DNA of 64,000 nt from Clostridia bacterium. GTDB taxonomy: Bacteria; Bacillota; Clostridia; UBA1381. Shown here in pieces: positions 17,203-25,760 of this stretch. The notes under the pieces are model-generated. The model searched no databases. It saw only the letters and a list, made by a program, of their open reading frames with translations, and was not told the DNA's origin. The stretch covers positions 1 through 64,000 of the forward strand of contig CAADTH010000029.1 of NCBI GenBank assembly GCA_900751885.1, in the 5' to 3' direction. Positions within the stretch are counted from its first letter, which is position 1, and each line of letters begins with the position of its first letter. Both the position numbers and the translations under genes were made by a program.

Positions 17203-19113
17203 ATGCGCAGAATGGAACATCTTAATCGAGGGCTTGTCGCACTCAGTACAGAAGAAGGAATTTTTTTAAGCTGGCGCTTTCTGGGCGACGAGGAGGATGA
17301 CATCGTTTTTTCCATTTACCGAGATGGTGAAAAAATTGCTTCCGTGAGCGACAGTACCAACTATTTGGATAAGGACGGAACAAAAGCTTCCTTATATAAT
17401 GTCGCTCCAGTAATTGGCGGGGCAGAGCTGGAAAAATGCAAGGATACCCATGTTTTTTCTAATCGCTACCTATCTATTCCACTCGACAAGCCAGACGGAG
17501 GAATTTCTGGTTTTGGGGAATTTGAAAACGAATTCACATACAGACCAGGCGATTGTGCCTGCGGTGATTTGGATGGAGACGGAGAATATGAAATTCTTGT
17601 GATGTGGTCTCCAACCAACGCAAAGGATAACGCCTATAACGGATTTACCGGCGATGTCCTGATTGATGCCTATAAGCTGGACGGAACAAAGCTATGGAGG
17701 ATTAATCTCGGCAAAAATATCCGTGCCGGAGCACACTATACTCAGCTGATGGTGTACGATTTCAACTGTGACGGAAAGGCGGAGGTCATCTGCAAAACTG
17801 CTGACGGTACCGTTGACGGCGCCGGCACTGTTATCGGCGACCCAAATGCTGACTACCGTTCCTCCTCCAAAAATACGTACGGAAAAATACTCGACGGTCC
17901 CGAATTCTTGACTGCATTTGATGGCATGACTGGAAAAATTCTCGATACTGTCTCTTATGAGCCGTGCCGCGACGGTGATTGGGGCGACGATGAAGGGAAT
18001 CGGGTCGATCGTTTCCTTGCCTGTGTGGCATATCTGGACGGCGAAAGACCAAGTGCGGTCATGTGCCGTGGCTATTACACCCGTACTACGCTCACCGCGT
18101 ACAATTTAATAGGAAATAAATTAGAAAAAGTGTGGTCGTTCGATTCTTCTGAAAACGGACAAAGCGCGTATGAAGACCGCGGAAACCACCAGCTCTCTGT
18201 CGGTGATGTGGATGGGGATGGAAAGGATGAAATCATCTATGGTGCATGTGCCTTTGATCATGACGGCACTCCAATGTATATTGTAGGCGGTCAGTTTGAA
18301 GGAGACGAAAAGCCATATGTAACATGCACACATGGGGATACCCTGCACCTCGGAAACTTGATTCCGTCGCGCAAAGGACGCTTTGAGGTTTTCACCATCA
18401 ATGAAGCCAGCCACAACAAATATGGAAATGCCATTCCGGGCTTCAACGTGCATGACGCCGCAACCGGTGAGGTTCTTTGGTTTGATTTTTCTGGCATTGA
18501 TACCGGACGGGGACTTGCCGCAAAGCTGGTTCCTGGTCTTGACGGCTGTCAATACTGGGTCAGTGGAAAGCTGTATGACTCCAAGGGCAATATCATTACT
18601 GACATGCCGGCGGATATGGATTATATTGAAACAATTACTGACCAAGTACTAGCAGACGGTACAGTTCCCGAGGAATTTGCAAAACAAAATACACATGGAC
18701 GGTATCCAAACTTTGCCGCTTATTGGGACGGAGATTTGCTTCAGGAGCTTGTAGATAAAACATGGATTGACAAGTGGGACTATCAAAAAAATGAGCTTGT
18801 CAATCTTCTGAATGCCTCAGAGTGTACCTTCATCAATTATACAAAGTCCAATCCATGCCTGCAGGCAGATTTATTTGGAGACTGGCGTGAGGAGCTTGTC
18901 TGGCCGACAAAGGACGGTACAGAGCTTCACATTTATACGACGACCGATGTGACAGACTATAAAATCCGTACATTGATGCACGACCCACAGTACCGTTTGT
19001 CTGTTGCATGGCAAAATACCGCATATAACCAACCTCCTCATCCTAGCTTTTACCTCGACGAAGCTGCACCGCTTCCAGAAAAGCGAAACGATATTGACGT
19101 CAGCAAAAAATAG
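17203..19113 (+). CDS. PL11-family rhamnogalacturonan lyase (YesW/YesX type)
   Basis: This 636-residue protein matches the eight-bladed propeller lyases that cleave the rhamnogalacturonan I backbone by beta-elimination. Calcium-binding loops GDLDGDGEYE and GDVDGDGKDE lie in the propeller, with EASHNKYGNA, CRGYYTRTTL and WREELVWP as further family landmarks. I start at ATG 17203, just after AAGAAAGAGG; the TTG at 17179 lies within that site. There is no signal peptide, so the enzyme probably acts in the cytosol on imported oligosaccharides, like B. subtilis YesX. No transporter or pectinolytic neighbour is present in the window. Confidence 0.88.
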   Translation: MRRMEHLNRGLVALSTEEGIFLSWRFLGDEEDDIVFSIYRDGEKIASVSDSTNYLDKDGTKASLYNVAPVIGGAELEKCKDTHVFSNRYLSIPLDKPDGGISGFGEFENEFTYRPGDCACGDLDGDGEYEILVMWSPTNAKDNAYNGFTGDVLIDAYKLDGTKLWRINLGKNIRAGAHYTQLMVYDFNCDGKAEVICKTADGTVDGAGTVIGDPNADYRSSSKNTYGKILDGPEFLTAFDGMTGKILDTVSYEPCRDGDWGDDEGNRVDRFLACVAYLDGERPSAVMCRGYYTRTTLTAYNLIGNKLEKVWSFDSSENGQSAYEDRGNHQLSVGDVDGDGKDEIIYGACAFDHDGTPMYIVGGQFEGDEKPYVTCTHGDTLHLGNLIPSRKGRFEVFTINEASHNKYGNAIPGFNVHDAATGEVLWFDFSGIDTGRGLAAKLVPGLDGCQYWVSGKLYDSKGNIITDMPADMDYIETITDQVLADGTVPEEFAKQNTHGRYPNFAAYWDGDLLQELVDKTWIDKWDYQKNELVNLLNASECTFINYTKSNPCLQADLFGDWREELVWPTKDGTELHIYTTTDVTDYKIRTLMHDPQYRLSVAWQNTAYNQPPHPSFYLDEAAPLPEKRNDIDVSKK

Positions 19114-19118
19114 TCTAA

Positions 19119-19149
19119 CAAAGGGGGATTTCCCCCTTTGTTCTCTTTA
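19119..19149 (+). terminator. Terminator after the PL11 lyase gene
   Basis: A perfect stem (CAAAGGGGGA with TCCCCCTTTG) is followed by a T-rich tail. Confidence 0.85.
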
Positions 19150-19376
19150 TTTCACATTTATTACGGCAATTATGAAGAAAAGAAAAAAATTTATAAATAT
19201 TTTGCATTGTTTTCTTAACAATTGATTTGCATTGTTTTTGTGCATATTGCCTTGTTATTTGGCATATTATTATCTGTTTTGTATATTTTGCTTCCCCATT
19301 TTCACTTTTTTACGCATTTTCCTCCCCTGAATATTACTGAATTGTTACAAAGCATTGAAAAAGTTATTAAAAAAGT

Positions 19377-19405
19377 TTGACAAATTGAAATAATTATTGT
19401 ATAAT
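19377..19405 (+). promoter_or_regulatory. Consensus sigma-A promoter of the NlpC/P60 gene
   Basis: TTGACA (19377-19382) and TATAAT (19400-19405) are both exact consensus hexamers with 17-base spacing. Confidence 0.9.
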
Positions 19406-19414
19406 AACTCGCGT

Positions 19415-19445
19415 AGTCATTTTTTGATGGGGAAATTCAAAAATG
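19415..19445 (+). promoter_or_regulatory. 5'-terminal mRNA hairpin of the NlpC/P60 leader
   Basis: GTCATTTTTTGA pairs with TTCAAAAATGAC starting only a few bases after the predicted transcription start. There is no T-run. It would cap the 5' end of the roughly 80-base leader, and an mRNA-stabilising role is plausible. Confidence 0.55.
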
Positions 19446-19492
19446 ACCTTACGTGTGAAGATAAATGTGTGTGATATTTAGGAGGTAATAGC

Positions 19493-20926
19493 ATGGGGAA
19501 CTTGAAGCATACAGCTGTGGCAGCGATTGCAGTTGTAATGATCAGTTCAATGGTATCCGTTCAAGCGGCAGGTTTTACTTCTGCCAATGCTGAAAAAAAT
19601 CAGAAAAATGTACTTATGACATCCGTTACGGACGTTGACACATCAAATAAAGAAAATACTCCTGTTTTAGAGAATGCAAAAGTTTGGTCAGATGAATTGA
19701 TTCGTCCAGATGTTAGACTTGCTGTAAGCGATGTTCTTGAGGAAAGTCTTTCTTATCAAATATCCGTAAAAGATAAAACAGGCTACGTACTTACAACAGA
19801 CAGTGCGCTGAACGTTAGAACCGGCGCTTCTACAGATGCTGAAATTGTAGATCAAATGAAATGCGGCAGTCCTGTTACGATTATGGAAACAGAAGGTGAT
19901 TTTTATAAGATTACCTATGACAACAAAACAGGCTATGTTTCAAAGTCTGCAATCACCTTTTCAGAGGAAGCAGCAAAGGAAGCGGCTGAAAAAGCATTGA
20001 ATTACAAAACTGGTACAGTCGTTATCGCAGAGGGTGCTTTAAATGTTAGAAATGGTGCCGGAGACGTTTTCGAGGTTGTTGACCAGCTCGACAATGGCGA
20101 AAAGGTAACGATTATTGAGGAAGATAACGGTTGGTTCTTAGTATACTACGGAAATGATTATAAGGTTGGTTATGTACTTTCTACTACCATCAGCGTAGAC
20201 GGTACAGTTTCCAAAGAAGAAATTGCAAAGAAAATTGCAGATAAAACCGCAAGAGATGCTATCTCAAACGGTACAATCTCTGTGGCAGAGGGCACGGTAA
20301 ATGTTCGTGTGACACCAAGTGAAAATGCAGATATTACCGTTCAGCTCGATAATGGTACAAAAGTTCTTATTATGGAAGTATCCAATGGCTGGACAAAAAT
20401 TGCTTATGGCCAGCTCAATACCATTGGTTATGTGAAGTCTGACTATGTAAAGGATGCTTCTCAAAGTGCACAGCCTTCTGCAACTGTTGCCGCGAAAACC
20501 TCCGCAAAGGTTGCGACAGGAAAATCCTCAGGTGAAAAGAAAGCCCCGGCTCCTGCTACAAGCAAGGGTCAGGAAATCGTAACCATTGCTCAGAAGTATC
20601 TCGGTGTACCGTATGTATACGGTGGCTCTTCTCCGTCCGGCTTTGACTGTTCCGGTTTGGTTCAGTATGTATGCCGTCAGGCAGGAATTAGCGTAAGCCG
20701 TACTTCCTCTTCCCAGTTCGGGAACGGTACAGCAGTTTCAAGAGATGAGCTTCAACCTGGAGATTTGGTGTTCTTTAAAAGCGGCGGACGTATCTCCCAT
20801 GTTGGAATTTATGCCGGAAACGGTCAGATGATTCATTCACCTCAGACCGGAAAGACAGTTTCTTATTCTTCTATTAATACGCCAGGAAGACAAGCTTCCT
20901 TCGCAGGTGCAAGAAGAGTATATTAA
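19493..20926 (+). CDS. Secreted cell-wall endopeptidase, SH3 domains plus NlpC/P60
   Basis: This 477-residue protein has a signal peptide (AAIAVVMISSMVSVQAAGF) and three bacterial SH3 modules (about residues 95-165, 178-250 and 260-325, each with an LNVR or VNVR strand). An Ala/Ser/Lys linker and a C-terminal NlpC/P60 domain follow. The catalytic Cys lies in FDCSGLVQYV and the His in ISHVGIYAGNG. Such enzymes cut peptidoglycan stem peptides during growth, separation or sporulation. ATG 19493 follows AGGAGG. The consensus promoter and capped leader suggest high expression. Confidence 0.92.
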   Translation: MGNLKHTAVAAIAVVMISSMVSVQAAGFTSANAEKNQKNVLMTSVTDVDTSNKENTPVLENAKVWSDELIRPDVRLAVSDVLEESLSYQISVKDKTGYVLTTDSALNVRTGASTDAEIVDQMKCGSPVTIMETEGDFYKITYDNKTGYVSKSAITFSEEAAKEAAEKALNYKTGTVVIAEGALNVRNGAGDVFEVVDQLDNGEKVTIIEEDNGWFLVYYGNDYKVGYVLSTTISVDGTVSKEEIAKKIADKTARDAISNGTISVAEGTVNVRVTPSENADITVQLDNGTKVLIMEVSNGWTKIAYGQLNTIGYVKSDYVKDASQSAQPSATVAAKTSAKVATGKSSGEKKAPAPATSKGQEIVTIAQKYLGVPYVYGGSSPSGFDCSGLVQYVCRQAGISVSRTSSSQFGNGTAVSRDELQPGDLVFFKSGGRISHVGIYAGNGQMIHSPQTGKTVSYSSINTPGRQASFAGARRVY

Positions 20927-20945
20927 TCAAAAAATAGAATCTTTC

Positions 20946-20985
20946 AGTAGACAAATTCTTAATTGAATTTGTCTACTTTCTTTTT
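20946..20985 (+). terminator. Terminator after the NlpC/P60 gene
   Basis: AGTAGACAAATTC and GAATTTGTCTACT form a 13-bp perfect stem, followed by TTTCTTTTT. The same arm sequence recurs at 50229-50264. Confidence 0.9.
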
Positions 20986-21046
20986 GCACAAAAACGTTCA
21001 ACTATTTCAACCATAAATACATATATATTCCATATTGGAGGTCCTC

Positions 21047-23371
21047 ATGAAATACCCTTTTGCTTATCTTCTTGTCTTTTTTGCTCTCGGTAGCTATTTT
21101 GTTACCTGCTTTGGGCTGGAATTGTCTTCTTTTCTCTTTATTTCGATTCCTCTTGCTATTTTGCTGTATCTCCTCTTTGTACGTCACATTTCGTTCTATA
21201 TTCCAATTCTTTCTGTTGCCTTTTTGCTTGGAATTTTTCTTTGCGCTGTTGCAAGTGACCCGGCAATTCGTCCATCCTTTCCCTATCTAGATGGATATGT
21301 CACCGTCACAGGAAGAGTCTGCGAGCTTCCAAAAAAGACTGATATGCTCTACAGCTATACCATCCAAACAGATACCATCTCTTATGACGGTCAAACTCAT
21401 CCTATCCGCGAAAAGATTCGTGTCAATAGCTATGAGTCCTATCCATATGGTGTAACCATTCAGGCAGAAGGATTTTTGAGTGAATTTCAGGACAAGCTCA
21501 ACAAGAGCTCTTTTGATACCAAGCGCTATTACAAAAGCCGTGGTCTCTTTTTCAAGGTAAGCTGTCCGGAGGGTTATTCTAAATTAGTCTCCTCGAAAAT
21601 TCGCCTAACTTCTCTGCATGACTTCGTCTGTTATCTTCAGTCGCATTATCAGACTGCAATTGATACCTATACCACAGGCAATCTCAATGGGATTTTACGT
21701 GCTGTTTTAATTGGTGATAACAATTCCTTTGATTTGTATTTTCAGAAAGCTGTCACACGAACCGGTGCTTCCCGATTTTTCAATCCTGCCTTTTTACAAG
21801 TGTCACTTGTCCTGTTCATTGGCGGCATGTTATTTGTCTTCCCGCCTGCAAAAATACGCAATATTTGTCTCATCGCTCTCTTACTTTTGTATGCAGCAGC
21901 AAACCAAAATCAGCCGATTGTATTGAAATCTGTTGTGGTGATGGCACTTTGCCTGTTTTTCACACAGAAAAGTGGCTTTTACTTTAAGCCTGACCTCCTG
22001 GCAATCGGATTCTTGAGCGTCAGCATCATCAGCCCCCTGTGTCTGTTTGATATCGGCTTTCTCTCATCGCTCGCCGCGTGTACGCTCCTACAGTTGTTTC
22101 AAGAGCCTGTCCAAAATCGCCTCACCTTTATTCATCATGTCTTCCTACGAAAAGCTGTGTCTATTTGCCTCATTTTGACCCTCGGTTTACTTCCTATCAA
22201 TCTCCTTTTCACAGGTACAATCCAACTCTATACTCTAGTTTTCAGCCTGCTTCTCCTTCCCCTTTCTGCACTGCTACTTCTCCTATTCCCACCAATCTTT
22301 GCACTTGTTACATTGTTTCCTGCAATGCATTCTCTATATCTTATCCCCGCAGGAGTCGCATTTTGTATCAAAAAAGTAATCGAATGTGTCAATTGGCTTC
22401 CCTTATCCAGTGCTATGATTGCTCCACTAAATTTGATTGAGATATTGTTATTTTACTCTGTTTCCGCTATAATATATTACAGACTGGTTCACCGGCAGAA
22501 CACATGGCAGTATAAGACCGCTATTCTGCTGTCGGTTGTGATTTTCGTGTCATGCTGTACAAGCAGAGTGCTGACTTGGAATGACCTTACCCTCCGCTTT
22601 ATTAACGTTGGTCAGGGAGACAGCACTCTCTTATCAGTAAAGCAAGATACTGTCTTGATAGATGGCGGCGGTTCCCCTCCCTACTCTACCTATGATGTCG
22701 GGGAACATATTCTCGTTCCATATCTTCAACAGGCAGGAGTCACACAAATTGATGTTGTCATTGTGTCGCATTACCATAAGGATCACGCAGATGGAATTCT
22801 TTCTGTATTGGATTCCTTTGAGGTGAATACTCTTGTAATGCCGGATTGTACGCCAAATGACGAATACCGGAGAAGGCTGGAGGATGCCGCTCAAAAATAT
22901 AATGTTAGAATTGAGTACCTGAGAAAAGCTTCTTCCATTGACTTTTCCTCAGGCTTATCCCTCCGTTTCCTTGCGCCAGACAGCAATCACCTGCAGAGCG
23001 CTGATCCGAATGATACATCGATCGTACTGGAAGCAAATTACGGTCAGTTCTGCGCATTATTTACCGGCGATGTGACCACGAATGCAGAATCTTCCTTTCA
23101 GTCGGATATATCAGACTGTGATATACTGAAGGTCGCGCACCACGGCTCCGATACCTCCACTTCATCAAAATTTTTGAAAAAGGCAAAACCAGAATATGCC
23201 CTGATTGGCGTTGGAGAAAATAATACCTACTCTCTCCCGTCTGAAAAGGTTGTCTCAAGACTCGAACTGTCAGGAACGAAACTCTACCGGACTGACAAGC
23301 ATGGAGACATCACAGCCGTCGCAGATAAAAAAGGAGTCAAATCAATAACCAGCTTTAAGGATGGTGATTAA
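21047..23371 (+). CDS. comEC: ComEC/Rec2-family DNA uptake channel
   Basis: This 774-residue protein moves single-stranded DNA across the membrane during competence. The N-terminal region (about 1-175) has hydrophobic spans and an OB-like DUF4131 part. Residues about 200-490 form the multi-span competence domain. The C-terminus (about 520-760) is a metallo-beta-lactamase-type domain with VSHYHKDHADGI and HHGSDTS metal motifs. I start at ATG 21047, since GGAGG sits just before it. Its stop touches the holA start (TAA then ATG), a common comEC-holA arrangement in Firmicutes. Confidence 0.9.
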   Translation: MKYPFAYLLVFFALGSYFVTCFGLELSSFLFISIPLAILLYLLFVRHISFYIPILSVAFLLGIFLCAVASDPAIRPSFPYLDGYVTVTGRVCELPKKTDMLYSYTIQTDTISYDGQTHPIREKIRVNSYESYPYGVTIQAEGFLSEFQDKLNKSSFDTKRYYKSRGLFFKVSCPEGYSKLVSSKIRLTSLHDFVCYLQSHYQTAIDTYTTGNLNGILRAVLIGDNNSFDLYFQKAVTRTGASRFFNPAFLQVSLVLFIGGMLFVFPPAKIRNICLIALLLLYAAANQNQPIVLKSVVVMALCLFFTQKSGFYFKPDLLAIGFLSVSIISPLCLFDIGFLSSLAACTLLQLFQEPVQNRLTFIHHVFLRKAVSICLILTLGLLPINLLFTGTIQLYTLVFSLLLLPLSALLLLLFPPIFALVTLFPAMHSLYLIPAGVAFCIKKVIECVNWLPLSSAMIAPLNLIEILLFYSVSAIIYYRLVHRQNTWQYKTAILLSVVIFVSCCTSRVLTWNDLTLRFINVGQGDSTLLSVKQDTVLIDGGGSPPYSTYDVGEHILVPYLQQAGVTQIDVVIVSHYHKDHADGILSVLDSFEVNTLVMPDCTPNDEYRRRLEDAAQKYNVRIEYLRKASSIDFSSGLSLRFLAPDSNHLQSADPNDTSIVLEANYGQFCALFTGDVTTNAESSFQSDISDCDILKVAHHGSDTSTSSKFLKKAKPEYALIGVGENNTYSLPSEKVVSRLELSGTKLYRTDKHGDITAVADKKGVKSITSFKDGD

Positions 23372-24385
23372 ATGCCAAAAAAAGATTCCTCCCTCATGAC
23401 GCTAAAGCGTCAGCTCAAGGAGCATACACTCTCGAATCTATATCTTTTTTATGGAGAGGAAGCATTTTTAAAGGAATTATACCTAACAAGAATCAAAGCC
23501 CAAATACCAGACGGCGGACTTCCTGAATTCAATCATATCAAAATAGAATCCACTCAATTTACATTTGACCAAATCAATGACTTTTTTGAGAGCTACCCCA
23601 TGATGACAGAGCATAAACTGATTGTTTTAAAAAACAGTGGTATCTTTAAGTCACCAAAGGAGGAAATGAAAGCCTTTTGGACAACACGCCTTTCTGACAT
23701 TCCTGAATTTGTAACAGTAATTTTTGATGAAAAAGAAGTGGATAAACGCAGCAGTACTTATAAAGCACTTGTGAAAAATGGAATGGCAGTTGAATTTGAA
23801 TATTTGAAAGAAACAGATCTTGTCACATGGGTACAGCGTGAAGTGAAAAACGCAGGTAAACGAATCGATAAGGAGAACGCGGTTTATTTTGTGAATATCT
23901 GTGATCCTGGCATCATTACCCTTCAGAATGAGCTTGACAAACTTATTCATTACTGCAACACTGAAATTTATCGCACCGATATCGACCGTGTGGTATCAAA
24001 ATCTTTACAAATTCGAGTGTTTGAAATTACTGATAGCATCATGGCAAAGAACACCTCACACGCGATGGAGGTCCTCGCTGACCTAAAAACCATCAAGGAA
24101 TCCGCCTTTAAAATTTTGTATCTGCTCTCCAGCACATTTGATAAGATGCTTCAAATCAAGCTTTTACTCGCTGATGGCGCTACCTTTCAAGATGCAGCAT
24201 CGAAAATTGGTACCAGTCCTTTTATCGCCCGAAAATACGCAGACAGTGCAAAAGGCTTCTCTGTGGATTTTCTTATGGGGCGAGTTATTCGAATTGCGGA
24301 AATTGATTTTGCCATCAAGCAGGGAAAAGTAGAGGACTGGCTTGCCTTGGAGCAGTATATCGCAGAATGCGCAAATCAATCATGA
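23372..24385 (+). CDS. holA: DNA polymerase III delta subunit (clamp loader)
   Basis: This 337-residue HolA-type protein shows FYGEEAFLKE near the N-terminus, an ASCE-like core without a working Walker A, and a helical C-terminal collar (ADSAKGFS...LEQYIAEC). It opens the beta clamp inside the clamp-loader complex. The start follows the comEC stop directly, so translation is coupled. Confidence 0.88.
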   Translation: MPKKDSSLMTLKRQLKEHTLSNLYLFYGEEAFLKELYLTRIKAQIPDGGLPEFNHIKIESTQFTFDQINDFFESYPMMTEHKLIVLKNSGIFKSPKEEMKAFWTTRLSDIPEFVTVIFDEKEVDKRSSTYKALVKNGMAVEFEYLKETDLVTWVQREVKNAGKRIDKENAVYFVNICDPGIITLQNELDKLIHYCNTEIYRTDIDRVVSKSLQIRVFEITDSIMAKNTSHAMEVLADLKTIKESAFKILYLLSSTFDKMLQIKLLLADGATFQDAASKIGTSPFIARKYADSAKGFSVDFLMGRVIRIAEIDFAIKQGKVEDWLALEQYIAECANQS

Positions 24386-24485
24386 AAAAGAGTTAGGCAA
24401 AAGAACCCGATTCATTTCTTGATTTAAAGATACTAAGTATTTTTTCTATGGCAAAAAAATAATTCTTAATTTCTAGACAACAAAA

Positions 24486-24515
24486 AACCATACTCCCAAA
24501 GGAGTATGGTTCATT
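24486..24515. terminator. Bidirectional terminator between holA and the zinc ribbon gene
   Basis: AACCATACTCC pairs perfectly with GGAGTATGGTT. It lies between convergent genes, with a T-run on the minus strand. Confidence 0.85.
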
Positions 24516-24550
24516 CTTTACCAAGGTTAATCCGCTAAAAAAGAAAGGGA

Positions 24551-24820
24551 TTATCTGTGGCTTTCAAAGCAATCGCTGCAATATACTGGTCTGTCGTTTC
24601 TTGGCATGAATGGAACTTTGTCCACTTTGCCGCAATCCGCGCAAACAATCTCATACATCTCTCTGGACTGCTTCATGCTGTTCTTTCTCTCAGAACGGCA
24701 CTCTTTACAACGGAGTGGCTCATTCTGGAAGCCTTTTTCAGCATAAAATTCCTGTTCGCCTGCAGAGAAGATGAATTCTTTACCGCAGTCTTTGCATACT
24801 AGTGTCTTGTCTTCGTACAT
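24551..24820 (-). CDS. Small zinc-ribbon protein
   Basis: This 89-residue protein has two zinc-binding halves. The first has VCKDCGKEF and RCKECRSERK, the second VCADCGKVDKV and YCSDCF. It belongs to the CxxC zinc-ribbon proteins widespread in Clostridia, whose function is not established. The short segment FSAGEQEFYAEKGF between the first Cys pairs is typical. It lies downstream of sigH on the same strand, behind a GC-rich structured leader. Confidence 0.8.
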   Translation of the reverse strand: MYEDKTLVCKDCGKEFIFSAGEQEFYAEKGFQNEPLRCKECRSERKNSMKQSREMYEIVCADCGKVDKVPFMPRNDRPVYCSDCFESHR

Positions 24821-24864
24821 GATAATTCCCTCACTTTGAATTGATTAAAAAAATTGATATAGTT

Positions 24865-24923
24865 CCCTGCCCCGACCGGTCTTGCACCGGCATCACACCC
24901 ACCAGGGTGCCGCTTTTCTTTTA
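24865..24923 (-). ncRNA. GC-rich structured leader upstream of the zinc-ribbon gene
   Basis: On the minus strand, between the sigH stop and the zinc-ribbon start, is a compact GC-rich block in an AT-rich gap. Visible helices are CACCC-TGGT-GGGTG and CCGGT-GCAAG-ACCGG, and GCACC could pair with GGTGC across the first hairpin. A T7 run follows about 15 bases later without a clear adjacent stem. It could be a cis-regulatory RNA or part of the sigH terminator. I do not recognise a known riboswitch class. Confidence 0.35.
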
Positions 24924-24949
24924 AGCTACAATAGCAGACATTGATAACA

Positions 24950-25591
24950 CTACTCGCTGTCAGAATCCTTTAGCAATGCCTCGACTTTTTTCTTGATTCT
25001 TTGAAGTGCGTTATCAACCGATTTGATATCTTTATGAATCAATTCAGAGATTTCGGAATAACTTCTATTTTCAAGATAATAATTCAAGACCTGAAGTTCC
25101 AATTTGCTTAGTGCCCTATTGATTTTATACTCTATCCCACTGTAATTCTCCTGATCGATTAAAATCGTCTCTGGATCCGATGGATGAGTCTCCGGAATCA
25201 GTTCCGCCAGCGTCCCCTCACTGTCATATACTTTCTTATTTAAAGAAACATACGAATTGAGCGGGATATGCTTTTGTCTGGTTGCAGTTTTTACAGCAGT
25301 AATAATTTGACGCGTAATACAAACCCCTGCGAAAGTTTTAAAGGAAGAATATTTCTCACCATTAAAATCTTTTACCGCTTTATAAAGACCTATCATACCT
25401 TCCTGCACAATATCTTCATGGTCTGCCCCTGCCAAAAAATAAGTCCTCACTTTATGCTGTACAAATCCACGGTAGCGCTGAATAATCGTCTCAAAGGCTT
25501 CTTTACCCTCTTCTCTTCCACTTTGTGCATAAAGCGCAAGCTCTTCGTCCGTCAAGTCACCTAGACTGACTTCCTGTTCCAATTCAGCCAT
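24950..25591 (-). CDS. sigH: Sporulation/stationary-phase sigma factor SigH
   Basis: This 213-residue sigma-70 family protein has region 2 (EDIVQEGMIGLYKAVKDF) and region 4 (LENRSYSEISELIHKDIKSV). The overall length and wording match sigma-30/SigH, which drives early sporulation genes. ATG 25591 follows AGAGGAGG; the earlier in-frame codon at 25612 lacks a site. A strong promoter lies about 45 bases upstream. Confidence 0.9.
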   Translation of the reverse strand: MAELEQEVSLGDLTDEELALYAQSGREEGKEAFETIIQRYRGFVQHKVRTYFLAGADHEDIVQEGMIGLYKAVKDFNGEKYSSFKTFAGVCITRQIITAVKTATRQKHIPLNSYVSLNKKVYDSEGTLAELIPETHPSDPETILIDQENYSGIEYKINRALSKLELQVLNYYLENRSYSEISELIHKDIKSVDNALQRIKKKVEALLKDSDSE

Positions 25592-25632
25592 ACAGCGACC
25601 TCCTCTGCACACCGTTTTACCAGTACATTACA

Positions 25633-25661
25633 AGTATAACACGCACTTTTATAAATGTCAA
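25633..25661 (-). promoter_or_regulatory. Sigma-A promoter of sigH
   Basis: TTGACA (25656-25661) and TATACT (25633-25638) on the minus strand are separated by 17 bases. Confidence 0.8.
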
Positions 25662-25724
25662 GCAAAATACAAGAAAAAAGACACTGTGTATCGATTTGTT
25701 TTTCTCTGTCTCATAAAATTTCAA

Positions 25725-25756
25725 AAACCGACGAAGATTAAATTCTTCGTCGGTTT
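25725..25756 (-). terminator. Terminator after the GT2 gene
   Basis: AAACCGACGAAGA pairs with TCTTCGTCGGTTT, directly after the GT2 stop. A T-rich tail follows on the minus strand. Confidence 0.85.
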
Positions 25757-25760
25757 CCTG

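Larger units (their letters stand above)
19141..19492 (+). other. Intergenic region upstream of the NlpC/P60 gene
   Basis: No gene is seen. It carries the strong promoter and the 5' leader hairpin annotated separately; the first 230 bases are AT-rich and unremarkable. Confidence 0.6.
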
